A stretch of DNA of 64,000 nucleotides from Streptomyces mobaraensis. GTDB lineage: Bacteria > Actinomycetota > Actinomycetes > Streptomycetales > Streptomycetaceae. Shown here piece by piece: positions 8,512 to 16,933 of the stretch (the stretch's first letter is position 1; each line of letters begins with the position of its first letter). The stretch lies in NCBI RefSeq assembly GCF_020099395.1, contig NZ_CP083590.1, positions 248,001 to 312,000 on the forward strand. Direction: 5' to 3'. The notes under the pieces are model-generated. The model worked only from the letters and a program-made list of their open reading frames with translations, was not told where the DNA came from and made no database searches. A program made the translations under genes and the position numbers.

Positions 8512-9072
8512 ATGACGGCAGGGAACCGCACGACCGCGGACGACGGCACCGTTCCCCTCTTCGAGATCAGCACCAATGTCCTCGTTCCGGCGCCCCCGGA
8601 GGCCGTGTACGCGGCGGTCAGTGATCTCCCCGGCTGCCACCGGTGGAGCGAGGAGTGCGTGGGCGGGGAGTGGGAGGGCGGGCCCGCCGGCACGGTGGGC
8701 ACGGTGTTCGCGGGCCGCAACCGGCGCGCGGCCGACGTGGTGGCCTGGGCACCGGTGGTGCGCGGCGAGTGGACGACGCGGGCCCGGGTGGTGGTCGCCG
8801 AGCCGGGCCGCCGGTTCGCGTGGGCGATGCTGGACAGCGCCGGCCGGGTCCAGGACAGCGTCTGGGGCTACACCCTCGCGCCCGCCCCGGGCGGCGCCAC
8901 CCTGCTCACCCACCACTTCCGGATGGGGGCGCCCACGGAAGGCATCCTTGGGATCACCGCCGGCATGGACGAGGCGGACCGGAAACGGTTCTTCACCGAG
9001 TGGGGGGCCAAGCTGGAGCGGGACATGGCCGCGACGGCGGCGCGGCTGAAACGCGTCCTGGAACCCCGCTGA
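8512..9072 (+). CDS. SRPBCC (START-like) polyketide cyclase/dehydrase family protein
   Basis: This 186-aa SRPBCC protein has an N-terminal strand ISTNVLVPAPPEAVYAAVSD, then GCHRWSEECVGGEW, a central AEPGRRFAWAMLD and a long C-terminal helix. The fold holds small hydrophobic ligands. Members range from aromatase/cyclases to ligand binders and coenzyme Q-binding-like proteins. It resembles the stand-alone dehydrase/cyclase type more than TcmN. No ribosome-binding site is obvious at the ATG. It starts a three-gene plus-strand run with the ligase and the monooxygenase. A stress-related rather than catalytic role is possible. Confidence 0.75.
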   Translation: MTAGNRTTADDGTVPLFEISTNVLVPAPPEAVYAAVSDLPGCHRWSEECVGGEWEGGPAGTVGTVFAGRNRRAADVVAWAPVVRGEWTTRARVVVAEPGRRFAWAMLDSAGRVQDSVWGYTLAPAPGGATLLTHHFRMGAPTEGILGITAGMDEADRKRFFTEWGAKLERDMAATAARLKRVLEPR

Positions 9073-9133
9073 CCGGCACCTCCGCGGACACATCTCCGGA
9101 ATCGGAACCGGAATCGGAATCGAGGCCGACGCC

Positions 9134-10732
9134 ATGCTGCTGCAACGCATAGGGAACCGGGGCATCCGGCTGGGTTCGCTGTTCGAGCGGGCCGCCGCCC
9201 GGTACCCGTCGAACGTCCTGCTCCTCGACCACGACCTCGACATCGCCCCGGAGCGGGGACGGACCCTGACCCTGCCCGAAGTCGCCGACCTGGTCGACGA
9301 CTTCGCGGCCCGGCTGTGGCGGGCGGGGGTGCGGCCGGAGGACCACGTGGTAATCCGCAAGAGCGACGCGTTCGACATCTTCCTGCTGGCCGCCGCCGTG
9401 GCGCGGATCGGCGGGGTCCCGGTCCTGCTCTCCCCCGGGCTGGACGGCGCGACGGTGGCCGCGCTGCTGCGCCGGGTCGGGCGTCCGGTGCTGGTCACGG
9501 ACGCCGCCACGCTGGCCGGGGTGCTGCCCGACGCGGTGTTCGGGCTCGCCTCGCGGGTGCTGCTGGCCGCCGGCCGGGACGCCCGCGCGCCGTCGCTCGC
9601 CGCGTGGGCGGGCGCGCCGCGGGTGCCGGAGGTGCCGGTGCCGCCGGACCGGCCCGCGCTGGTCACCCACACCTCGGGCACCACCGGGGAGCCCAAGCTG
9701 GCCGTGCACACCGGGCACAGCCTGCAGGCCCGTTACCGGCCGCAGGCCCTGGCCACGGCGCTGATGCGGCGGCGGGAGCCGGTGGCGATCCACGTCTCGT
9801 TCGTCCACTCGCGGCTGGTCACCGCCCTGGCCCTGGCGCTGCTGCGCGGCTTCCCGGTGGCCGTCCTGGCGGACGCCGACCCGGAGCGGGTGGCCGGCCT
9901 CTTCGCCCGGCTGCGCCCGGCCGTCCTCGAAACGCACCCGAACACGTATCTGAGCTGGGAGCGGCTGGCGGACGACCCGCGGCGGCCGCTGGCCAACGTC
10001 AAGCTGTTCAGCAGCACGTTCGACGCGCTGCACCCGCGCACGGTGCGCACGCTCGTCGGCGCGTCCGGCCGCCGGTTCCCGCGCTTCGGCCAGATCTACG
10101 GGCAGAGCGAGGTCGGCCCGACCGTCGCCCGCGCCTACGGCAGGCGCCGCTCCCCCGACGCGGACGGGCGCTGCGTGGGCGTCCCGTTCCCGGGCATGAC
10201 CGGGGTGCGGGTGGTGAGCCGGGACGGGCGGCGGCCCACGGCGGCCTCGCCCGGCTGGATCGAGGTCAGCAGCGACGGGCGGATCCGCACCTATCTGGGC
10301 GAGCCGGAGCGGTTCGCGCGGCAGAGCGACGACGGGTGGTGGCGGATGGGCGACCTCGGCTACCGCACCCGCTGGGGCTGTCTGCACCTGACGGACCGGG
10401 AGGTGGACGAGATACCGGGGTTCGGCAGCACGCTTACGGTGGAGGACCGGCTGCTGTCCCGGCTGCCCGAGCTGGCCGAGGTGGTGATCCTCCCGCTGGC
10501 CGGGGGGCCGCCGCTGCCGGTGGTGTGCACGCACGGGGACCGGCCGCTCGACGAGGCGGCGTGGCGGGCGGCGGTGGCCGGGCTGCCGCCGATGGCCGCT
10601 CCCGTCCGGTGGGCGCGGGCGGACCTGCCCAGGACGGCGACGACGAAGGTCAAACGCCTGGAGCTGGCCGCCCGGTTGGCGGACGGGAGCGACGAGGACG
10701 GCGGCGCGGGCCGGCGCGGGGAGCGGGCATGA
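9134..10732 (+). CDS. AMP-forming acyl-CoA synthetase/aryl acid ligase
   Basis: This 532-aa protein is an ANL-superfamily adenylating enzyme. The P-loop-like motif is THTSGTTGEPKLAVH, the A5 motif is FGQIYGQSEVGP, and the A7 motif appears as WWRMGDLGY. The catalytic Lys region near the C-terminus is degenerate (ATTKVKRLELA). It has no carrier domain, so it likely makes an acyl- or aryl-adenylate and passes it to CoA or to a nucleophile directly. GAGG lies 8 nt before the ATG. Its stop overlaps the monooxygenase start (ATGA), so they are co-translated. Substrate is unknown; an amino- or hydroxybenzoate fits the locus. Confidence 0.82.
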   Translation: MLLQRIGNRGIRLGSLFERAAARYPSNVLLLDHDLDIAPERGRTLTLPEVADLVDDFAARLWRAGVRPEDHVVIRKSDAFDIFLLAAAVARIGGVPVLLSPGLDGATVAALLRRVGRPVLVTDAATLAGVLPDAVFGLASRVLLAAGRDARAPSLAAWAGAPRVPEVPVPPDRPALVTHTSGTTGEPKLAVHTGHSLQARYRPQALATALMRRREPVAIHVSFVHSRLVTALALALLRGFPVAVLADADPERVAGLFARLRPAVLETHPNTYLSWERLADDPRRPLANVKLFSSTFDALHPRTVRTLVGASGRRFPRFGQIYGQSEVGPTVARAYGRRRSPDADGRCVGVPFPGMTGVRVVSRDGRRPTAASPGWIEVSSDGRIRTYLGEPERFARQSDDGWWRMGDLGYRTRWGCLHLTDREVDEIPGFGSTLTVEDRLLSRLPELAEVVILPLAGGPPLPVVCTHGDRPLDEAAWRAAVAGLPPMAAPVRWARADLPRTATTKVKRLELAARLADGSDEDGGAGRRGERA

Positions 10733-12033
10733 CGGCCGTGGCGGTGGCGGGCGGCGGCATCGGCGGGCTGGCCGCGGCGCTCGCCGTCGCCCGGCGGGGC
10801 CACCACGTGGTGGTCTGCGAGCGGGAGGACACCTTCACCGAGCTCGGCGCGGGCGTCCAGCTCGCCCCCAACGGCCTGCGCGCGCTGGCCCGGCTCGGGC
10901 TGGCCGAGGCCGTCGCGCGGCTCGCCGTGCCGGTGCCGGAGCTGCGGTTCATGGACGGCGTCACCGGCGAGCACGTGGTGAGCATGCCCCTGGACGAGCG
11001 CTACCGGGCCCGGTTCGGCGCCCCGTACGTGGTGGTGCACCGCGGCGAGCTGCACCGGGCGCTGCTCACGGCCTGCCGCGCCGAACGGCGGGTGGAGCTG
11101 CGTGCCGCGCACCCGGTCACCGGCTACGAGCACACGGCCACCGGGGTGCGGGTGCTGCTGCGGGGCGGACGGCACCTGGTGGCGGACGCCCTGGTGGGCG
11201 CCGACGGGCTGCGCTCCGCCGTACGGGAACGGATGCTCGGCGACGGCCCTCCGCGCGGCGCGGGCATCACGGTCTACCGGACGGTCGTCCCCATGGAGCG
11301 GGTGCCCGCCCGGCTCCGGCGGCGGGCGGTGACCTGGTGGGCCGGGCCCGGCCGGCACTTCGTTCACTACCCGATCGCGGGCGGCCGGTACCTCAACCTG
11401 GCGCCCAGCGCGGAGAATTCACCGCCCGAGCCGTTCTCCGGACGGCCCGTCGCCGCCGCGTCGGTGCTGGAGGAGTTCGCCGGGCTGTGCCCGGCGGCCC
11501 GGCGGCTGCTGGAACTGGGCACCGGCTGGAAGTCCTGGGTGCTGGCCGACCGGGAACCGGTCCGGCGGTGGACGGACGGGCGCGTGGCCCTGCTCGGCGA
11601 CGCGGCGCACCCGACGCTGCACTACGCGGCGCAGGGCGCCTGCCAGGCCCTGGAGGACGCGGTGGCCCTCGGTACGGCGCTGGACCGGCCCGCCGGCGGG
11701 TTCGCGGCGGGGCTGGCCGCGTACGCGGCGGCCCGCCGCGACCGCACGGCCCGGGTGCACCGGCTGGCGCGGGACAGCGTCGCCCTCTGGCACGCGGCGG
11801 GGACGGCGGCGGCCGCGCGCAACGCGGCCCTGGCCGCCATGTCGGCGTCCGACCTGTACGACCACGTGTCCTGGCTGCACGGCCCGGAGGCCGGCACCGG
11901 CACGGCGGCCGGCACCGGCGGAGGGACGTACACCCTGGGCGGCTACCTCCCGGCGGCACCGGAGGCCGACGGAGAGGCCGCCGCCGGCCGGTCCGGGACG
12001 TACACCCTGGGCGGGCCGCTGGAGCTCCCCTGA
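10729..12033 (+). CDS. FAD-dependent aromatic monooxygenase (salicylate hydroxylase-like)
   Basis: This 434-aa class A flavoprotein monooxygenase has the dinucleotide motif VAGGGIGGLAAALAVARRG at residues 5-23, the DG region LVGADGLRSAVRE, and the FAD-ribityl motif LLGDAAHPTLHYAAQGACQA. The family includes NahG-type salicylate and 3-hydroxybenzoate hydroxylases, which use NAD(P)H and oxygen to hydroxylate electron-rich aromatics. It is translationally coupled to the acyl ligase. The C-terminal tail is unusual: two copies of GTYTLGG separated by about 28 residues in a Gly/Ala-rich stretch, beyond the catalytic fold. Confidence 0.87.
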   Translation: MTAVAVAGGGIGGLAAALAVARRGHHVVVCEREDTFTELGAGVQLAPNGLRALARLGLAEAVARLAVPVPELRFMDGVTGEHVVSMPLDERYRARFGAPYVVVHRGELHRALLTACRAERRVELRAAHPVTGYEHTATGVRVLLRGGRHLVADALVGADGLRSAVRERMLGDGPPRGAGITVYRTVVPMERVPARLRRRAVTWWAGPGRHFVHYPIAGGRYLNLAPSAENSPPEPFSGRPVAAASVLEEFAGLCPAARRLLELGTGWKSWVLADREPVRRWTDGRVALLGDAAHPTLHYAAQGACQALEDAVALGTALDRPAGGFAAGLAAYAAARRDRTARVHRLARDSVALWHAAGTAAAARNAALAAMSASDLYDHVSWLHGPEAGTGTAAGTGGGTYTLGGYLPAAPEADGEAAAGRSGTYTLGGPLELP

Positions 12034-12043
12034 GCGCCGGCGG

Positions 12044-12775
12044 CTACCCGCCGCCTCCCCAGGAGCCGACGCGCAGGACCTCCTTCAGCAGCACGTCCCG
12101 GAAGGTCGGCACGCCCTCGGTGGTGAACACGCCGATGACCGTGCGCACATGGAGGTCCTCGGCCGCCAGCCGCAGGAGGGCGTGGGCGAGGTCGACGCGC
12201 GAGGTGTAGAGGCCGGGTGCCTCGGGGACGGCGAAGTGGTAGTCGGTGCGGGTGTCGGTGTCGTAGAGGGCCGACGGCCGCACGATCGTCCAGTCGAGGT
12301 CGGTGGCGCGGACCGTGCGCTCCATGCGGATCATGTCGGTGTAGAGCTGCCGGCCGAGGGTGCGCAGGGCCGGGTAGAGGATCCTGCGGTAGGTGAAGCG
12401 CTCCTTGGGGGGCCGCTCCCCCGACCCGGCCGGCGCGCGCACGGCGAGCAGCCGGGAGGAGACGCAGACGAGGCGTTTGACGCCGTGGGCGGCCATCGCG
12501 TCGGTGATGTGGGTGATGCCCCGGGAGAGCACGGTGACGGGCTCCCGCCCGTAGGGGACGCCGAGGATGGAGACGACCGCGTCCTGTCCGGTGACCGCCG
12601 CGTCGACGGCGTCCCGGTCGAACACGTCGGTGCCGCGCACGTGCAGCCTGGGGTCGTCCATGGGGAAGGCGTCGGGCCGCCGTACGGCGGCGGTCACGGT
12701 GTGGCCTTCGGCGAGGGCCTGCCGGGTGAGGTGCCGGCCCGTCGCGCTGTTGGCGCCGAATACAGCGATCTTCAT
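12044..12775 (-). CDS. NmrA/atypical SDR NAD(P)-binding oxidoreductase
   Basis: This 243-aa protein begins KIAVFGANSATGRHLTRQAL, a Rossmann GxxxxTG variant typical of NAD(P)-binding NmrA/flavin-reductase-like SDRs. It continues with AAVRRPDAF, VSILGVPYG and LDWTIVRPSALYD. A classical YxxxK active site is lacking, as in many atypical SDRs that sense redox state or reduce flavins or quinones. The stop lies only 10 bp from the convergent monooxygenase stop. The methyltransferase gene is 62 bp upstream in the same direction, so they are likely one operon. Confidence 0.8.
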   Translation of the reverse strand: MKIAVFGANSATGRHLTRQALAEGHTVTAAVRRPDAFPMDDPRLHVRGTDVFDRDAVDAAVTGQDAVVSILGVPYGREPVTVLSRGITHITDAMAAHGVKRLVCVSSRLLAVRAPAGSGERPPKERFTYRRILYPALRTLGRQLYTDMIRMERTVRATDLDWTIVRPSALYDTDTRTDYHFAVPEAPGLYTSRVDLAHALLRLAAEDLHVRTVIGVFTTEGVPTFRDVLLKEVLRVGSWGGGG

Positions 12776-12837
12776 GGGCTCTCCGTCTCGAAGCCGGGCT
12801 CTCCGTCTCACGTCTCCGGAAGCGGTCCGCGGCCCGG

Positions 12838-13599
12838 TCAGGGCCGCTCGGCGGTGTAGAGGGCGAACGGCGGGTTCTCGACGAACTCGGTCCAGTAGCC
12901 CTTGGGGTTGACGCCGTCCACGTGCCCGGGGGCGAGGTCCGGGCGGCGCCGGACGCCGGTCAGACCGGCCTTGGCCATGGCCGCCTCGGTGACGCCGGCG
13001 GGCCAGAAGAACCCGTCGAAGGAGACGGGCGGGTCGACGTCCATCCCGATGGTGATCACCTGGAGGTCGCCGTGCTTCTCCTTGGGGGTGATCGAGAGCC
13101 CGTAGCGCGGGTAGGCCGTCATCCGCTCCAGGTCGATGTCGGGGTTGGAGACCAGCGCGACCATGGTGCCGCCGGGGGCGAGGTTGCGCGCGCACCGGGC
13201 GACCATCCCGTCGTACTCGGCGGCGTCCTTCGCGTGGACGAACGCCCAGATGGGCGTGACGACGTCGAATTCGCCCAGGACGGGCAGCCCGGCGGCGTCG
13301 TGGACCTCGTAGGTGATGCCGAGCGGGTCCTCCTCCTCGATCTCTCGGGCGCAGTCGACCATGCTCCGCTCGATGTCGACGCCGACCACGCGGTCGGCGC
13401 CCAGGCGCTTGAAGAGGCGGGAGTAGTAGCCGGTACCGCAGGCGACGTCCAGGACGGACTTCCCCGTGAGGTCGGGGAGCGCCGCGCAGAGGGTCTCCCG
13501 TTCGGCGAAGGCGTAGGGGAGGTTCTTCACCAGGTCGTAGCGGCTGCTCACGGACTGGTACTGCAGGCTGATCCTGTCGTGGTGCGCCGATTTCCGCAT
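12838..13599 (-). CDS. SAM-dependent methyltransferase (class I)
   Basis: This 253-aa methyltransferase has motif I as VLDVACGTGYYSRLFK, an acidic ribose-binding residue in VVGVDIERSM, and a motif II region FDVVTPIWAFVHA. The opening SLQYQSVSSRYDLVKNLPYA resembles toxoflavin/ubiquinone-type O- or N-methyltransferases. I chose the ATG at 13599, with GAGGAAC directly upstream. An in-frame ATG at 13761 would add 54 poorly fitting residues. It probably methylates a hydroxyl or amine of the locus product; which one cannot be told from sequence. Confidence 0.85.
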   Translation of the reverse strand: MRKSAHHDRISLQYQSVSSRYDLVKNLPYAFAERETLCAALPDLTGKSVLDVACGTGYYSRLFKRLGADRVVGVDIERSMVDCAREIEEEDPLGITYEVHDAAGLPVLGEFDVVTPIWAFVHAKDAAEYDGMVARCARNLAPGGTMVALVSNPDIDLERMTAYPRYGLSITPKEKHGDLQVITIGMDVDPPVSFDGFFWPAGVTEAAMAKAGLTGVRRRPDLAPGHVDGVNPKGYWTEFVENPPFALYTAERP

Positions 13600-13741
13600 G
13601 GTTCCTCGCCCTTCTGCCGGACAGTACGTGGTTCCGTCGGTGTGGGTGCGGTCCTGGCGGGCCGCCGGGCGTCTCGGGGGCGGCGCCCCCGGACGACGGT
13701 AGTGGCGGCCCGCGCGGGGCGGCCACGGCGGGCCGGCTGGA

Positions 13742-13749
13742 TCTGTCAA
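13742..13749 (-). promoter_or_regulatory. TTGACAGA promoter element upstream of the methyltransferase
   Basis: TCTGTCAA on the plus strand reads TTGACAGA on the coding strand, with a perfect TTGACA -35 hexamer, about 145 bp before the methyltransferase start. It lies in the 180-bp gap after the MFS gene and is the fifth copy of the element shared across this locus. Confidence 0.42.
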
Positions 13750-13779
13750 CTCCTCGCCCATGGCGGCGGGTTGTCGCGT

Positions 13780-15249
13780 TCAGGAGACCGGTTCGGTGGC
13801 GCGGGCGCCGCTGCCCGCCGGTCCGCTCCGGGAGAGGGCGCCGGCGGCGAGCGCGCCGCAGACGAGGACGGCGAAGGCGACCCAGAGGGCCACGGTGTAG
13901 CCGTGCACGGTCCCGGCGTCGACGGCGTCGCGGCCGTGTCCATGGCGGTCCAGGTAGCCGGCGGTGACACCGGTGGCGATGGAGTTGAGCAGGGCGGTGC
14001 CGAGGGCGGCACCCAGTTGCTGGACGGCGTTGTAGGCGGCGGAGGCGATGCCGGCGTCGGCCGGGCCCATGTCGGCGGTCACCAGGTTGGTCGCGGTGGC
14101 CAGCAGGCAGCCGAGGCCGAGGCCGGTGAGGATCTGGGCGGGCAGCAGGTAGCCGAGGAAGACGTGGGAGCTGGTGGCGGTCAGCTGGGTGAGGACCAGC
14201 ATCCCGGCGGCGGCGGAGAGCAGGCTCGCGACGATCAGGACGTGGGGGCCGGCGCGCCGGTGCGGCCGGCCCGCGACGCCCACCGAGCCGACGATCCCGC
14301 CGACGGCGTTGACCAGCAGGACCATGCCCGCCCGGACGGCGGAGTAGCCCAGGATCGTCTGGGTGTAGTAGCTGACGAACAGGAAGAACCCGAACATCGC
14401 GACGAACATCAGGAAGACCGACGAGAAGGCGGTGCCGCGGGCGCGGTGCAGCAGGACGCGCGGGGGCAGCAGCGGGTGGGGCGTCCTGGCCTCGACGGCG
14501 GTGAAGAGGGCGAGGAGCAGGGCGCCTCCGGTCAGCAGGGCGAGGACCAGGGGGTCGGTCCAGCCGCGCGGTTCGGCCTGGGCGAAGGCATAGACCAGGG
14601 CGAGCAGGCCGGCGGCGCTGAGCACCGCGCCGGGCACGTCGGGGCGCGGCAGGCCGCGGTCGGGCCGGTCACGGAGGAGGAACGGGGTGCCGGCCAGGGC
14701 GAGGGCGGCCATGGGGACGTTGATGTAGAGGCACCAGCGCCAGTCGGCGTACTGGGTGAGCAGGCCGCCGGCGACCACGCCGAGGGCGGCGCCGCCGGCG
14801 CCGACACCGGCGAACACCCCGAAGGCCCGGCCGCGTTCGCGGGCGTCGGTGAAGGTCAGGGCGAGCAGGGAGAGGGCCGCGGGGGCGAGGAGGGTGGCGC
14901 ACAGGCCCTGGAGGGCGCGGGCCGCGAAGAGGGTGCCGGCGTCGCCTGCGGCCCCGCCGAGGGCGGAGGCCGCGGCGAATCCCACCAGACCGGCGAGGAA
15001 GGCGCGGCGGCGGCCGAGGGCGCCGCAGATCCGGCCGCCGACGAGCAGGAGTCCGCCGAAGGCGAGGGCGTACGCCGTGATCACCCACTGCCGGTCGCCG
15101 TCGGACATGCCCAGGTCGTGCTGGGCGGAGGGCAGGGCGATGTTCACGATCGTCGCGTCCAGCACGACCATCAGCTGGGCGAGACTCACCACCGGCAGGG
15201 TCCACCAGCGCCTGGAGTCGGCCTGGGGCGCCGGGACTTCGGGAACCAT
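13780..15249 (-). CDS. MFS drug exporter, DHA2 (14-TMS) family
   Basis: This 489-aa membrane protein has the DHA2 signature LMVVLDATIVNIALPS in TMS1, GGRICGALGRRRAF after TMS2 (motif A), and a run of about fourteen hydrophobic helices. Family members export drugs by proton antiport, and antibiotic producers use them for efflux and self-protection. The ATG at 15249 follows GAGGTGA. It is divergent from a TetR gene, with 345 bp between them holding repeat operators, the usual repressor/efflux arrangement. It is likely the exporter of the amino-aromatic locus. Confidence 0.9.
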   Translation of the reverse strand: MVPEVPAPQADSRRWWTLPVVSLAQLMVVLDATIVNIALPSAQHDLGMSDGDRQWVITAYALAFGGLLLVGGRICGALGRRRAFLAGLVGFAAASALGGAAGDAGTLFAARALQGLCATLLAPAALSLLALTFTDARERGRAFGVFAGVGAGGAALGVVAGGLLTQYADWRWCLYINVPMAALALAGTPFLLRDRPDRGLPRPDVPGAVLSAAGLLALVYAFAQAEPRGWTDPLVLALLTGGALLLALFTAVEARTPHPLLPPRVLLHRARGTAFSSVFLMFVAMFGFFLFVSYYTQTILGYSAVRAGMVLLVNAVGGIVGSVGVAGRPHRRAGPHVLIVASLLSAAAGMLVLTQLTATSSHVFLGYLLPAQILTGLGLGCLLATATNLVTADMGPADAGIASAAYNAVQQLGAALGTALLNSIATGVTAGYLDRHGHGRDAVDAGTVHGYTVALWVAFAVLVCGALAAGALSRSGPAGSGARATEPVS

Positions 15250-15266
15250 GCGTCACCTCGCACATC

Positions 15267-15294
15267 GGTCGAGTTACTGGAACACTGGTCGAGT
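15267..15294 (-). promoter_or_regulatory. Paired operator half-sites upstream of the MFS exporter
   Basis: GGTCGAGT occurs at 15267-15274 and 15287-15294, exactly 20 bp apart (two helical turns), immediately before the exporter gene. The phasing fits side-by-side repressor binding, probably by the divergent TetR protein. Binding is inferred. Confidence 0.45.
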
Positions 15295-15560
15295 CGGCGG
15301 CGAGCGTACTACACCGCCGATCGGGCGGACAAGAACGAAAGCCCGTACGCGGAACGGGAGTTGCGGGTCGGGCGGCGGGGGTGCCCGGGGCCGCGCGGGA
15401 GGGCGTCGGCCCTGGTCGCGGCGGACGCGGAGGCGTCCGGAGCGGGGGCCGGCACCCGTCGTCCCGCCGCCTTCCGGAACGGGACGCGACCGTGCGCGAG
15501 GAGCCCGGCGGCGGTGGCCGGGCACGCCGCGCCGGGTGATACGTTGTGCGCGTTTTTCGA

Positions 15561-15584
15561 GGTGATCACCCGGCGGTGATCACG
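15561..15584 (+). promoter_or_regulatory. Twin GGTGATCAC palindromic operators before the TetR gene
   Basis: GGTGATCACC (15561-15570) is a perfect 10-bp palindrome, and GGTGATCAC recurs 15 bp on. They lie within 35 bp of the GTG start at 15596, so autoregulation by the TetR protein is plausible. The sequence differs from the GGTCGAGT pair at the exporter end. Confidence 0.45.
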
Positions 15585-15595
15585 TACAGGGGGAG

Positions 15596-16327
15596 GTGGA
15601 GGCCATCACCGACAGCGAGCACACGCCGGGCGGCCGGGCCCACCGCGGGGTGGGGAGCGTCTGGCTGCGGCCGACCCGGGCCGGCCGGGGCGGTGAGGCG
15701 CCGCTCACGCGCGAGCGGATCGTCGGGGCGGCCGTGGCGCTGCTGGACGAGGAGGGCCTCGACCGGCTGACGATGCGCCGGCTGGCCGAGCGGCTGGGGG
15801 CGGGGGCGACCACGCTCTACTGGCACGTGACGACCAAGGACGACGTCGTCGACCTGGCCGTCGACGCCATATTCGGCGAGACGCCCGTCCCCGAGCGGCA
15901 CACCGACCGCCCCCGGGACGACATCGCGCGGCTGCTGCACGACTGGCGGCGGGCCGTGCTGCGCCACCCCTGGTCGGCCGAACTGCCGTCGCGCAGACGG
16001 CCGTTGCTGGGGCCGAACTTCCTGGCGTGGATGGAGTTCCTGCAGTCGGCGCTGCTCCGGGCCGGGCTGGGCGAGGACCGGCTCAACGCCGCCACCTGGG
16101 CGCTGTACAACCACGTGATGGGCGCCACCGCCGCCCAGTCGAGCCTGCGGCTCTCCGCCGACGAGGCGCGGGCCGGACGGGACTACCTCGACGGCCGGCG
16201 GGAGCGGTACCCGACCGTCGCCGCCCACAGCTACATCACCGACGACGACTGGGACGGGAACTTCGCGGCGGGCCTGGAGTACCTGCTCGACGGCATGGGG
16301 GCGCGGCAGGCGACGGCGCGGCCCTGA
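15596..16327 (+). CDS. TetR/AcrR family transcriptional regulator
   Basis: This 243-aa repressor has an N-terminal helix-turn-helix: LTRERIVGAAVALLDEEG, then LTMRRLAERLGAGATTLYWH, which is the TetR core. The C-terminal all-helical ligand domain follows the TetR_C type, with VTTKDDVVDLAVDAIFGE and a long acidic tail. A roughly 35-residue basic, Gly-rich extension precedes the HTH. It is divergent from the DHA2 exporter and presumably represses it until an effector, likely the locus product, binds. The GTG start has AGGGGGA just upstream. Confidence 0.9.
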   Translation: MEAITDSEHTPGGRAHRGVGSVWLRPTRAGRGGEAPLTRERIVGAAVALLDEEGLDRLTMRRLAERLGAGATTLYWHVTTKDDVVDLAVDAIFGETPVPERHTDRPRDDIARLLHDWRRAVLRHPWSAELPSRRRPLLGPNFLAWMEFLQSALLRAGLGEDRLNAATWALYNHVMGATAAQSSLRLSADEARAGRDYLDGRRERYPTVAAHSYITDDDWDGNFAAGLEYLLDGMGARQATARP

Positions 16328-16933
16328 CGGCCGTCCGGCCCGTCCGCGCCGCCCGGCGGAAACACGGGTGAATTGCGGGCCGGTTTTTCCGCCGGGGCAC
16401 CGCCCGGCCGGAAACCGGCCCCGCCTGGAGAAACGCGGAAACCGCACGGGCAACGGTGCCGGATTTCGTCGGCGTCCGGCTTGACGCGCGCCAATTCCCC
16501 GACAAGCAGCGCCCATGGGGCGCGCGGCGCCGGCGCCCCCGACGGCCACTTGCCTTCAACTGCCATGCAGTGACAGCATATTGGACTCCCGGCGCTGGTT
16601 TTCGCTATGCGCCGCACGGAATACGGCTCCCGGGTCGGACCGGCGGCCGCGCTTCCGGCGGCCGTGCGCGGAGCGGGCGCCTGCTGTCGGCCGACGAAGG
16701 AAACCGGCATGTGCTGCGGATCTGCTCGTCGCACCACTCCCCCGCCGGGACGGCGCCGCGCGGCCCCCAGCCCGGCGGCCGACCCGCACGCCGGTCCGCG
16801 CGTCCTTCCGCCGAGGGCGGCGGTGCCGCCGGCCGCCGGCACGGCACGCGCGCGGTGACGCGCCCGCGCCGGCCCGGCCACCGCCCGCCGTACGGGAGAC
16901 GACTGCTGCTCGATGGCGCACACGGGGGATCTC
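16328..16933. other. 606-bp intergenic region, no gene seen
   Basis: This stretch separates the TetR and LuxR-type genes. Short frames cross it but none has protein-like composition plus a ribosome-binding site. TGACAGCATATTGG near 16571 resembles the TGACAGA element of the locus, and TTGGAC at 16581 could be a weak -35. Otherwise I see nothing in it. Confidence 0.5.

Noticed and set aside
13629..13761. N-terminal extension of the methyltransferase to an ATG at 13761
   Set aside because: The extra 54 residues are Pro/Arg-rich and unlike the family, and the ATG at 13599 has a good ribosome-binding site.
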